Shown: in pieces, positions 52,919-61,566 of the stretch | How positions within the stretch are numbered: the first letter of the stretch is position 1 | How the letters are laid out: the number at the start of each line of letters is the position of its first letter | The notes under the pieces: model-generated | What the model saw: the letters and a program-made list of their open reading frames with translations, nothing else | What the model was told of the DNA's origin: nothing | Databases searched by the model: none | Position numbers and translations under genes: made by a program | Assembly (NCBI RefSeq): GCF_011043775.1 | Contig: NZ_JAAKXY010000005.1 | Location: forward strand, 372,001-436,000 | Source of the DNA: Natronolimnobius sp. AArcel1 | GTDB lineage: Archaea; Halobacteriota; Halobacteria; Halobacteriales; Natrialbaceae | Direction of reading: 5' to 3' | Length of the DNA stretch: 64,000 nt

Positions 52919-53071
52919 TCAGTCGTCTCCCTCGAGGGAGTCGATATCGGACTCACGGACGACGTCTTCGAATCGTTGCTCGAGTTCGGTAAGCTGGCTT
53001 CGAAGGTGAAAGACGTACACAACGAGTGCGATGAATATCGCACCGTAGCCGGCAAGCAGTAGATATTCCAT
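52919..53071 (-). CDS. ccmD: CcmD-like heme exporter micro-protein (50 residues)
   Basis: ATG at 53071, TGA at 52919-52921. MEYLLLAGYGAIFIALVVYV is one membrane helix, followed by a charged amphipathic helix (FHLRSQLTELEQRFEDVVRE) and acidic tail, the classical CcmD layout. It begins five bases after the ccmC stop, the usual ccmC-ccmD order. CcmD helps holo-CcmE leave the CcmABC complex. Identified by position and layout, since CcmD is too short for clear sequence motifs. Confidence 0.85.
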   Translation of the reverse strand: MEYLLLAGYGAIFIALVVYVFHLRSQLTELEQRFEDVVRESDIDSLEGDD

Positions 53072-53076
53072 AGTAC

Positions 53077-53823
53077 TCAGTCACCCCCCGAGGTGTTGTA
53101 GGTTTCTCTCCGCATCCGCGTCTTCGCTGCGTTGACGCGAGCTGATAGCTCTCGCATTCGGATCCGACTCCCGAGGAAGTAGATGTACAGGAACAACAGT
53201 GCAAGCAGTGAGACAACCAGAACCTCTGCTGAAATCGCAGCCTCGGCGTCGGGATTTCCAATTGAAGGGGCATGAAGCCGTGCTGTCCAAAGCCGGGTTG
53301 AGGCATACGATATTGGGACCGTAATGAAGCCAACAACACCATACACCGACGCAAGCCGGGAGACCTTCGCCGTTCCGCCGGCACTCGAGTAAATGATCAG
53401 GTAGCCTGCGTAGATAAACCACACGAACAGGAAGGTGACGAGCCGGATATCAGACCAGTCCCACCAGGTATTCCAGATTACGCGTCCCCATGCACTGCCA
53501 GTCACGAGGGTCAGTGTCGCAAAAATGAACCCGAGTTCAGCGGAGCCGTGAGCCAGACGCTCCCAGAATCTGGTGCCAGTCACGAGATAGAGAACGCACC
53601 CAAGGAACGTGACGGTAAGGGCCAGCCCACCGACAAGTGCAAGCGGGATGTGCCAGTATGCAATGAGGTTAATACCATGGTCAACACCGTACATCGAATC
53701 TGAGGCGTAGCCAAAGATGAGTCCTAACGATACAAGTCCAAAGGCAAGTGTCCCAACCGCTGGAATCCGGCTTTGGAACACCCGCCTGAGGGCTGTAATT
53801 GGAACTCGTTCATACGAGCGCAT
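53077..53823 (-). CDS. ccmC: CcmC heme transporter/handling protein
   Basis: 248 residues from the ATG at 53823 (MRSYERVPITALRRVFQSRI). Six membrane helices with the WWD motif GSAWGRVIWNTWWDWSDIRLV and outward histidines in IAYWHIPLALVG and RLHAPSIGNPD. It loads heme onto CcmE. A TATA-like sequence lies about 28-30 bases before the ATG. First gene of the ccmCD unit, divergent from the HemQ-ABM gene. Confidence 0.94.
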   Translation of the reverse strand: MRSYERVPITALRRVFQSRIPAVGTLAFGLVSLGLIFGYASDSMYGVDHGINLIAYWHIPLALVGGLALTVTFLGCVLYLVTGTRFWERLAHGSAELGFIFATLTLVTGSAWGRVIWNTWWDWSDIRLVTFLFVWFIYAGYLIIYSSAGGTAKVSRLASVYGVVGFITVPISYASTRLWTARLHAPSIGNPDAEAAISAEVLVVSLLALLFLYIYFLGSRIRMRELSARVNAAKTRMRRETYNTSGGD

Positions 53824-54112
53824 AGCTGACGATACAGACCCAGTCGGTAAAACATATACGGTGACTTCCACGCGATAGGAGCGTATGGTCAAACAGCCAA
53901 TATTATTCAGTATGCATGTTTATATTGGCACGCAGAAATTCATTTACGGGCATACCTATGTAATCCCCTATATGACGGGTTTTTATATGTCGACCTACCT
54001 ATTCTCGTCACCGACTCGAGAGAGTCTGCTCTAGGGGTGGATGGAGACAGGCTGTCCCGTGACGGTGGGAATCACCACAACATCGAAGTACCGAATATCC
54101 TACAGTCGAAAT

Positions 54113-55618
54113 ATGAGCCACGACAACGAACGAATGGTAACGCCACCTGAAACGGACGAAGGGTGGTACGTGCTCCACGATTTCCGGACGATCGAGTGGG
54201 ACGCGTGGCAAACAGCGACCGCCCATGAACGCACGCATGCACTCGAGTCCGGCATCTCCTTTCTCGAGTCCTGTGAAGCTGTTGACGATGCCCCAGATGG
54301 GGAGTCAGCTGTATTTACAGTACTCGGACATGAGGCCGATTTGCTGGTCATGCACCTCCGGCCGACACTAGATGAGCTCTCTGCACTCGAGCGCCAGTTC
54401 GAGCGAACGGGGCTTGGACAGTACACAAGTCGAAGCGCCTCATACGTCGCGATGACGGAAGTGTCGGGCTACGTGTCCGATGACTATTTTGCCGATGAGG
54501 AAGTCAGCCCTGGACTGCAACAGTACATCGATCGGAAGCTTAAGCCGTCGATCCCAGCCGACGAGTACATGTGTTTCTACCCGATGAACAAGCGTCGCGG
54601 GGAGCACGAAAACTGGTATACATTGCCCTTTGAAGAGCGAGCCGAGTTGATGGAGAGTCACGGTGCAATCGGGAAACAATACGCTGGTGAGGTGTCACAG
54701 GTCGTCTCTAACTCTGTCGGGTTAGATAGCCACGAATGGGGAATCACGCTGTTTGCGGACGATCCAGTTTCGCTCAAGGACATCGTCTACGAGATGCGAT
54801 TTGACGAAGCTTCGGCGAAGTACGGGGACTTTCCGTATTTTTATTCCGGTCGTCGATTCCCACCAGCCGACCTGGCAGCGTTCTTTGCGGGACAGACAGT
54901 TCCGACCGACGATGAGCAAGCAGACTCGGAGCGCTCACAACACGGTGCCAACAGCGACGCAATCGGTGGCCAGAGCGACGAATCAGACAGACACACAGGT
55001 CATCCCAGCGAGACGATAAAAACGGAGGGAGCCGACGCTGATGCTGCCTTGATCCGTGACGAACTGGCAGCACAGAATATTTACGCAGGTCAGCCCCACG
55101 GCGAAGACGTACACGCAACAGTGATCTACAGCACGGCGTCGCCAGAGACGCTGTTCGACGAAATCGAGGCCCTTCGACCAAACTTCGAGCACTACGAAAC
55201 CCACGTCAAAACCGCCGTCTATGAGGGAGATACGCAATCGGCTGTTGTCTCACTTTGGGAGACCGCTTCCGCGGCAGAAACGGCAGCCGGCTTCCTCTCA
55301 GAACTGCCAGCTGTTGTTGAGCGCGAACGCGAGTCCGGTTTCGGAACGATGGGACTATTCTATACCGTCGTCCCCGAGCATCGAGACGATTTCGTCGGTA
55401 CATTCGAAGATGTCGGTTCCCAACTCGAGGAGATGGACGGTCATCACGATTCAACACTGCTCGTCAACGTCGAAGACGAACAGGATATGTTCATCTCAAG
55501 CCAGTGGGACTCGAAAGCGGATGCAATGACGTTCTTCGGCTCAGATGCCTTCGCTGAAACTGTCGATTACGGGCGTGATATCTTAGCGGATCGGCCACGA
55601 CACGTCTTTCTCGAGTAA
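54113..55618 (+). CDS. HemQ (chlorite dismutase family)-ABM fusion, PitA-like
   Basis: 501 residues from the ATG at 54113. Residues of about 12-275 form a HemQ/chlorite-dismutase domain: CFYPMNKRRGEHENWYTLPF, HGAIGKQYAGEVSQVVSNSV (axial His183) and WGITLFADDPVSLKDIVYEM. An acidic linker (280-310) follows, then an antibiotic-biosynthesis-monooxygenase (ABM) ferredoxin-like domain (HATVIYSTASPETLFDEIEA; ISSQWDSKADAMTFFGSDAF). Haloferax PitA has this same fusion. HemQ decarboxylates coproheme to heme b, so the gene can feed heme to the ccm genes beside it. Confidence 0.92.
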   Translation: MSHDNERMVTPPETDEGWYVLHDFRTIEWDAWQTATAHERTHALESGISFLESCEAVDDAPDGESAVFTVLGHEADLLVMHLRPTLDELSALERQFERTGLGQYTSRSASYVAMTEVSGYVSDDYFADEEVSPGLQQYIDRKLKPSIPADEYMCFYPMNKRRGEHENWYTLPFEERAELMESHGAIGKQYAGEVSQVVSNSVGLDSHEWGITLFADDPVSLKDIVYEMRFDEASAKYGDFPYFYSGRRFPPADLAAFFAGQTVPTDDEQADSERSQHGANSDAIGGQSDESDRHTGHPSETIKTEGADADAALIRDELAAQNIYAGQPHGEDVHATVIYSTASPETLFDEIEALRPNFEHYETHVKTAVYEGDTQSAVVSLWETASAAETAAGFLSELPAVVERERESGFGTMGLFYTVVPEHRDDFVGTFEDVGSQLEEMDGHHDSTLLVNVEDEQDMFISSQWDSKADAMTFFGSDAFAETVDYGRDILADRPRHVFLE

Positions 55619-56515
55619 GGCGATTTCCTCTCTCGAGTTCACAGACGAGTCGTGAGCTGTCCTTTGGTGGGCGGATACCACTCGACCGTCTGTCCGGCCC
55701 ATCCCTTTGGTCGGAGAAGCCTCACAACGCTCCAGTCTCGAGATGATGGCACTCACACACTGAATTGGTCGCCTCCAGAGTCGTTGAGTCTATGTAAACG
55801 CAATGATTTGAGCCACTGCTCAGCAGTTGTGGCGTAAACGGTGCAGACATAGTTTGAAAGCGAGGAAGTACGCCATAGTATCGGTACAGAGACATGATCT
55901 GGGCCTTTGCGAAATTCCGTGTCGTTTGTCTCTGAACTTGAGCCACTGTTTCTCACAAGTGCCGTTTAGCGAGTGATCGCCGTCGAGGGAAAATACGTCG
56001 CAAAGAGATCGTGTTCCGCTAGAAGTTTGAGAAGATAAGAAGTCATTATAATAGTGGTCCCTACTGATTCAAGCGATATATCAAACAACCTGTTTGGTTT
56101 AGGGACACAGCGGACAGCCAGTACTACTCATCAATGAGCGAGATCAGCGTTCATCAACCCACCATGGGCCAGGCAGTGGCGAGCCCTTGGCTGTAGAGTG
56201 GCTCGGTGGACCCACCTTGCAATAGTCAACTACCCTCACATAGTACGAACGTCTCGAGAGGCAGAACAGTATTCGATAGCGAGAGATCGGCAGAAAGTTG
56301 GAGGCTACGGTTCATCAACAGTTGCAGGTTGCCGTATGCTCCACAGAATTCAAATCAATCTGACTGGTGACAACATGACAACTGAAACGAGTGGCGCATT
56401 GATCATCATCCGCCTGGCGATCAGGTGACCACTGATTTGCAGTAACTACGAGAGGTCTGAGATGGACATATTCTGGCATGAGCCACGAGAAAACGACACG
56501 TTTCAGTCCATCAGC
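55619..56515. other. Gene-poor stretch with possible degenerate remnants
   Basis: About 900 bases with no frame that has haloarchaeal composition. Around 55720-55960 (minus strand) several overlapping short frames resemble broken coding sequence (for example the stretch MAQVQRQTTRNFAKAQIMSL), possibly a mobile-element relic. The rest looks non-coding. An 84-base element follows. Confidence 0.45.
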
Positions 56516-56599
56516 TATAGTAGCCACTGACAGTCAGTGCACACCCAATCGCATGACGGCTATGCGATTGGTGTGTAAACAGTTTCAGTTGTTACTATA
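56516..56599 (+). repeat. 84-base palindromic element, copy B
   Basis: TATAGTAGCCACTGACAG at the left, CAGTTTCAGTTGTTACTATA at the right; central hairpin arms CCAATCGCAT and ATGCGATTGG around loop GACGGCT. Same length as copies A and C. It is 190 bases upstream of an HTH_10 gene. Confidence 0.85.
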
Positions 56600-56789
56600 G
56601 ATACGAACACCGCTCGCCGATTCTGTGTCTGTATATAAACACCTGTAATATGTAGCGTCAGGTGTATCTGATTCCACACCAACATTCTGATATGAGCCGT
56701 GCATTTCAGCCATCTAGATGCGATTGGCCGCGGCACGCGGCGTTCGAACAACGGTCACATCCGACTCCAACACGCTGGAGGGTCCACCA

Positions 56790-57200
56790 ATGAGTACTGA
56801 CGACACCGACACCAACCCTGAATCCGTTATTGAAGGCACATCGGTCGACTCTGTGAAAGTATCGATGGTCGTCTCAGAGATCGATACTGCCCAGGAGTTC
56901 GTTCGCTGTCTGGAACAACACGATGCAACGGTTCACCCCGAAAGCCTTCGTATCTCACCCCCAACAGCAGACACTGTTACAATCGACACTGACGCCATTA
57001 CGGTCAAACAATGGGAAGCACTCGAGTTGGCACAGGAGCTAGGCTACTACGAAAGCCCGCGAGAAGCCAATCTCGAGGATATTGCAAACGAACTCTCGGT
57101 CTCACGTTCGGCAGTTTCACAGCGACTCCGAGGGGCTGAGTCAACGTTAATTGGGCGTATCGCGACCGAACTTCGGGCGGAACTCACTGAGTCAAGCTAG
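56790..57200 (+). CDS. HTH_10 (Bat-type) regulator, short
   Basis: 136 residues from the ATG at 56790 (MSTDDTDTNPESVIEGTSVD), with GGAGGG-like purines upstream. Beta-rich N-terminal part, then the HTH_10 domain: ITVKQWEALELAQELGYYES plus LEDIANELSVSRSAVSQRLR. It lacks GAF/PAS sensor domains. The stop overlaps that of the convergent HTH_10 gene by 17 bases. The DNA-binding helix is nearly the same as in its two neighbours. Confidence 0.88.
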   Translation: MSTDDTDTNPESVIEGTSVDSVKVSMVVSEIDTAQEFVRCLEQHDATVHPESLRISPPTADTVTIDTDAITVKQWEALELAQELGYYESPREANLEDIANELSVSRSAVSQRLRGAESTLIGRIATELRAELTESS

Positions 57201-57843
57201 CCGAGTCAGGGTCGGCACGATCGACAAGTGACACAATGAGTTTTGATTCGACTGCATTCAGTCGCTGTGAAACAGCAGATTCGGTAATCTCGAGGCGATC
57301 GGCTAAGTCAGTCAGTGTGATTTCTCGAGGCTGATCGTAGTAGCCGAGTTCGACAGCGAGTTCGATGGCGGTCCATTGCTTGGACGTGATCACAGAGGTG
57401 TCGAGTTCAGTTGTTTCCGTGCCCTCATCACTGAACCGAGTGAGGTGGCGAAGCGTGACCGATGCACCACTGTCTGTAACCGCCTCAATGAGGTCCGAAA
57501 GCAGTGCTCGCTCTGTGATTGTGACCGTGATGATGAGTGCTCCGTTCTCAACAGCGTCGATACTGTAGACACACTCAAATGCGTCCAAAACTGCACAAAT
57601 ACAGGTTTCCGGTGTTTCCTGTGTGACGTACAGTGATTCACGGTCACCGTCCTCACAGACAGTCGCTGTTCCACGACACGTACCATCGGGTGCGCGATTC
57701 TGTGACACAGCTACGGCATGGTGGGTTTGTGAGAGAAGGGCACAGCCTACCGTTGGTCCTGGCTCGACCGCAATCGTCGCCTGCAGTGGCGTCGCTGTCG
57801 CTGAAGATGATGAAGACGGAGACTGACGCTGATCAGACACCAT
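57184..57843 (-). CDS. HTH_10 (Bat-type) regulator, medium length
   Basis: 219 residues from the ATG at 57843 (MVSDQRQSPSSSSSATATPL). N-terminal 130 residues are beta-rich (ATIAVEPGPTVGCALLSQTH, VTITERALLSDLIEAVTDSG), a Bat-associated sensor-like domain; the C-terminus is HTH_10 (ITSKQWTAIELAVELGYYDQ, LTDLADRLEITESAVSQRLN). Its start faces copy C of the 84-base element. Likely ligand or partner unknown. Confidence 0.88.
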   Translation of the reverse strand: MVSDQRQSPSSSSSATATPLQATIAVEPGPTVGCALLSQTHHAVAVSQNRAPDGTCRGTATVCEDGDRESLYVTQETPETCICAVLDAFECVYSIDAVENGALIITVTITERALLSDLIEAVTDSGASVTLRHLTRFSDEGTETTELDTSVITSKQWTAIELAVELGYYDQPREITLTDLADRLEITESAVSQRLNAVESKLIVSLVDRADPDSASLTQ

Positions 57844-57913
57844 ACGTTCGCTACGAGCACCGAAATTGTATACCAACAGGGTTCTTCCAGACCGATGGGA
57901 ACACCGATCGTAA

Positions 57914-57997
57914 TATAGTAGCCACTGCAAGTCACTGCACACCTGATCGCACGACGACTGTGCGATCAGTGTGTAACTAGTTGCAGTTGTTACTATA
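57914..57997 (+). repeat. 84-base palindromic element, copy C
   Basis: TATAGTAGCCACTGCAAG at the left and AGTTGCAGTTGTTACTATA at the right; hairpin arms CTGATCGCAC and GTGCGATCAG around loop GACGACT. Arms differ from copies A and B by matched changes on both sides, so pairing is kept. It lies between two divergent HTH_10 regulator genes, about 70-80 bases from each start. Confidence 0.85.
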
Positions 57998-58077
57998 GAG
58001 GACACATCAAGAGTGCCTGGCCCGACTAGAAAGGGAAACCCACTAACCTATTCCGTAGTGCACTCCAACGCAGTGGT

Positions 58078-60597
58078 ATGGATGGCACTGACGGATCGAA
58101 CACGCGCGAAAACCCAGCGCAGTTGGATCAGGGGAGCCAGTTATTCTACGATATCAGCCAGGCGATTGCAGCCGCTGAAACCGTCTCAGATGGACTGCAG
58201 GCTGTACTCTCTGAAGTCTGTGCACTCACAGAGTGGGCCTACGGCGAAGTGTGGGTCCCAAACGAGGATCGAACGAGGTTACGTCATGACTCATCGTATA
58301 CATTCAAGGAAGGCTTCGATGAGTTCAAACAGATCTCACGCGAGACAACGTTTGCGCGCGACGAGGGACTCCCAGGACGAGTATGGGAGAGCCTGCATAC
58401 CGAATGGATCGACGACGTCGCAGCCTTGCCACCAGAACAGTACCTCCGAACTGACGCTGCCGAGCAGGCAGATCTCAACGCAGCCTACGGGGTTCCGATC
58501 ATCGCCGAAGATCGACTCGAGGCCGTCCTCGTGTTCTATCTTACCGAAACGCGACCCGTTGATGACCGGCTGAGCCGGATCGTCGAAACGGTTGCCGAAA
58601 ATCTTGGCTCGTTTGTCGAGCGGAAACGAACCGAACAGAGACTGCGGGCAGAACGCTCGATTCTCGGCCAGCTGTTCGAGTCGGCCCCCGTCGGAATCGT
58701 CGTCGTCGACCCGGACGGTACTGTCGTTCGCACGAACGCGCGTGCAGCAGAGATGCTCGAAACAGCAGAGCAAGAACTACTCTCGTCGGTCTACACGGAG
58801 TTCGATATGACAGTCCTGGATCGCACTGGGTCTGTGCTTGCACCGGACCAGCGGCCAATCAGTCGCGTCCTCGAAACTGAATCACCGATCAACGAACTGG
58901 AACTCGGACTCGAGCAACAGGACGGATCCAGACTGTGGGTCTCGGTCGATGCAGCACCGCTTTTCGATACCGACGGGCAACTCGAGCGAGCCATCGTCGT
59001 CCTCAAAGACGTCACGAACCGCTCAACGCGAGAACGTGAGCTACAGACGTTCAAAGAAGGTTTCGAACAGGCAGGTGCCGCACTATACACACTGACAACA
59101 GCGGGTGATATCGAGTACGTCAACGACCAGTTCGAAGTGGCGACCGGCTACGACCGCGACACCGCAATCGGAGCCACGCTCGAGTCGCTCCTGTCAAACG
59201 ATGACGAGACACTCGATGCACTGTGGTCGACTGTCCGTGACGGAACCATCTGGTCCGGTGAGAGTACCAACCAACGGGCAAACGGCGAATCCTATCCGGT
59301 GGCCCGAACAGTAGCCCCGGTAACGACTGCAGCAGGCGAGCGTGCCCGATTCATCGGCATCGATGTCGATATCTCCGAACAGATCGATCGTGAGACGACA
59401 CTCCGACATCACCGAAACTCGCTGGATCGAACCCGTCGCCTTCTCGAGACTAGTACCGATGCTCACGGCGCAGTTCTTGCAGCCTCGAGCGCGCAAGCAA
59501 TTCGAAGCGCCGTCTGTGAGTCCCTCGCTGACTCCCCGATGTACTCGTCGGCGTGGGTAGGACAAAAACAGTCAGATGGGACCGTATCCATTCGTAGCGC
59601 TGCTGGCGTCAATGAGCAAACACTCGAGGAGTCACTCACTACTGATGGCGTCCCCGACGTGTTCGAGCGCGCATACGAGACACGAACCGTTCAGTCACGA
59701 CCCCACCCAACTGTTGACGACGATGAAACGGCGGACGATACCACTGATGGTCGGTTTACCGTACACGGGACCCATGCAGTTTGTGCCGTTCCGATCGCAG
59801 ACGGAACGACAATGGATAGCGTCCTCTGTCTGAGCTCGACCCGTACGACCGCATTCGAGGAACTGGAGCAGCAACTCCTCACCACACTTGGAACACGCAT
59901 TGCGCTAGATATTGCAGCAGTCACCACTCGTGACGTGCTACAGTCGGACGACAGACTCGAGCTCGAGTTCGAAGTTGGACCGGTAGATCCGCTCGCTGCG
60001 TGTACTGATGGCCACGAGTGTCGTCTCGAGTCTGTTCGGATCGTTCCAAGTGACGACAGCCTGGTCCAGTATCTCGCCATCGAGGGTGAACCGATCGACG
60101 CAGTCCAGCAGCGATTGGCAGCCTCGCCTGCAGTGACTGGGCTAAGCCGCCACCAAAGCGCTGGTGAGACGGTCCTTCGCTGTCACACAACAACTGCCAC
60201 GCTGAATGCGACACTCGAGCGTGGTGGCGCAGCGGTGCGTTCAGCAACGTTCGCTGACGGTACTGGACGTGTCATTGTTGAGGTGTCTGCAAAAGACGAC
60301 CCACAACAACTGCTCGAGGACAGTCGCGACCGGTTTCCGGACGTCGAACTGGTGACAAAGCGAATTAGTACTACTGAAACCCACGCCGTGCCCACCAGTG
60401 ACGCATTTGATGCGCTTACCGACAAACAAGCAGATGTACTCGAGCTCGCTTATCGGTCGGGATACTTCGAGACACCACGACAGACCGATGGAAACGAACT
60501 TGCAGCCGACCTCGGTGTGTCGCCAGCGACTGTGTACCAACACCTGCGACGTGCACAACAGACCATACTCGAGTTACTCCTCGACGACGGGGGCTAG
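58078..60597 (+). CDS. Multi-domain Bat-like regulator (GAF-PAS-PAS-GAF-HTH_10)
   Basis: 839 residues (MDGTDGSNTRENPAQLDQGS). Order: GAF (about 20-185, with TEWAYGEVWVPNEDRTRLRH and GLPGRVWESLHTEWIDDVAA), PAS (about 195-320, SAPVGIVVVDPDGTVVRTNA), PAS (about 330-450, AGAALYTLTTAGDIEYVNDQ), GAF-like (about 470-640), Bat-associated domain (about 645-780), HTH_10 (about 785-835: FDALTDKQADVLELAYRSGY, ELAADLGVSPATVYQHLRRA). Such proteins sense light, redox or metabolites and regulate transcription, as bacterio-opsin activator does. Divergent from the short HTH_10 gene with copy C of the 84-base element between. Confidence 0.94.
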   Translation: MDGTDGSNTRENPAQLDQGSQLFYDISQAIAAAETVSDGLQAVLSEVCALTEWAYGEVWVPNEDRTRLRHDSSYTFKEGFDEFKQISRETTFARDEGLPGRVWESLHTEWIDDVAALPPEQYLRTDAAEQADLNAAYGVPIIAEDRLEAVLVFYLTETRPVDDRLSRIVETVAENLGSFVERKRTEQRLRAERSILGQLFESAPVGIVVVDPDGTVVRTNARAAEMLETAEQELLSSVYTEFDMTVLDRTGSVLAPDQRPISRVLETESPINELELGLEQQDGSRLWVSVDAAPLFDTDGQLERAIVVLKDVTNRSTRERELQTFKEGFEQAGAALYTLTTAGDIEYVNDQFEVATGYDRDTAIGATLESLLSNDDETLDALWSTVRDGTIWSGESTNQRANGESYPVARTVAPVTTAAGERARFIGIDVDISEQIDRETTLRHHRNSLDRTRRLLETSTDAHGAVLAASSAQAIRSAVCESLADSPMYSSAWVGQKQSDGTVSIRSAAGVNEQTLEESLTTDGVPDVFERAYETRTVQSRPHPTVDDDETADDTTDGRFTVHGTHAVCAVPIADGTTMDSVLCLSSTRTTAFEELEQQLLTTLGTRIALDIAAVTTRDVLQSDDRLELEFEVGPVDPLAACTDGHECRLESVRIVPSDDSLVQYLAIEGEPIDAVQQRLAASPAVTGLSRHQSAGETVLRCHTTTATLNATLERGGAAVRSATFADGTGRVIVEVSAKDDPQQLLEDSRDRFPDVELVTKRISTTETHAVPTSDAFDALTDKQADVLELAYRSGYFETPRQTDGNELAADLGVSPATVYQHLRRAQQTILELLLDDGG

Positions 60598-61005
60598 ATT
60601 ATAGGTGTGGATTTCCGTATCGTTTTGAACAGGCTAGTCTATAGGTGTGTAAATTCATATAGTAGCATATATTCTGCAGAGTCGGTGTTGGATATAACCA
60701 CGATTCTGCCAACTACGCATGAGCAAATTCACAATCCAAAATGGAATTACAGTAGTACATATGTAATTATCTGAGGAGGACAATGGACGCCATTGCAGAG
60801 ACTATCGGTGGCACCAAATTCCATCAGCAACACACTTCACGCCCATACTACCAAATCACGTCAAATATTCATTATATGTCAGTTCTCGACTTGCTTCGTA
60901 GTCAACTGACATTCCTAACTGAATACCAAACAAATCATCGACTGAATCGTCACGTCTCTGTCAATCGGCAAGAACGGTTATCTGGGTCCGGTTGAAGATG
61001 GGTGT
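60598..61005. other. Intergenic, AT-rich, no convincing gene
   Basis: Contains two copies of TATAGGTGTG (60601-60610 and 60640-60649) followed by similar sequence. A 70-codon frame at 60783-60995 lacks acidic bias and is not annotated. Confidence 0.5.
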
Positions 61006-61446
61006 ATGTGCGCTCGAGTCTCCGAGATTATGTCGCGCGATGTCGTAACTGCAGCACATACGACATCACTTGAGGCCGTCGCAAACCAACAGCTCCAACA
61101 TGGTGTTGGAAGCGTCATTATCACCAACGACGGCGCTCCCTACGGAATTGTCACGGAAACGGACATTGTGCATGCAGCCTACCGGAGTGGCAAGCCCCTG
61201 GAGCAGATTCCAACCCGTCGCGTCGCGAGTCATCCGTTGCAGACCATCGATCCAGATCGTCCCGTCAGGTTGGCGATTAAGCGAATGCAAGACGAGGGCA
61301 TCAAGAAAATCGTCGCAGTTGATAGCCTTGAGGTCGTCGGAATCATGACGACACAAGATTTGATCGACCACTTTGGAGCACTGACGAGCGACCTCAAAGA
61401 CATTACGCGGGATCGACGAGAGCGTCGAAAGTTCGTTAGAAAGTAA
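61006..61446 (+). CDS. CBS-domain protein (two CBS motifs)
   Basis: 146 residues (MCARVSEIMSRDVVTAAHTT). Two CBS motifs: 9-65 with VGSVIITNDGAPYGIVTETD, and 75-130 with IKKIVAVDSLEVVGIMTTQD. The tandem pair binds adenine nucleotides in other proteins and senses energy or redox state. The C-terminal tail is basic (RDRRERRKFVRK), which could contact nucleic acids. Single gene. Confidence 0.93.
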   Translation: MCARVSEIMSRDVVTAAHTTSLEAVANQQLQHGVGSVIITNDGAPYGIVTETDIVHAAYRSGKPLEQIPTRRVASHPLQTIDPDRPVRLAIKRMQDEGIKKIVAVDSLEVVGIMTTQDLIDHFGALTSDLKDITRDRRERRKFVRK

Positions 61447-61566
61447 GTACTTTTAAATGAAATTTTTCTGGTGTTTTTGGAGATACCTAAGAGATCTGGT
61501 TTAATTTTCCCGCTGTAAAGAAACATGCCAACACATACGTATTGGTGGTCGTAACCTCCGTCCACA

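Noticed and set aside
55722-55946. Possible transposase relic on the minus strand
   Set aside because: Short overlapping frames with no recognised transposase motif; I could not tie them to a known family.
60783-60995. 70-codon frame before the CBS gene
   Set aside because: The protein is basic and rich in Gln, His and Asn, unlike other genes here, and shows no motif.
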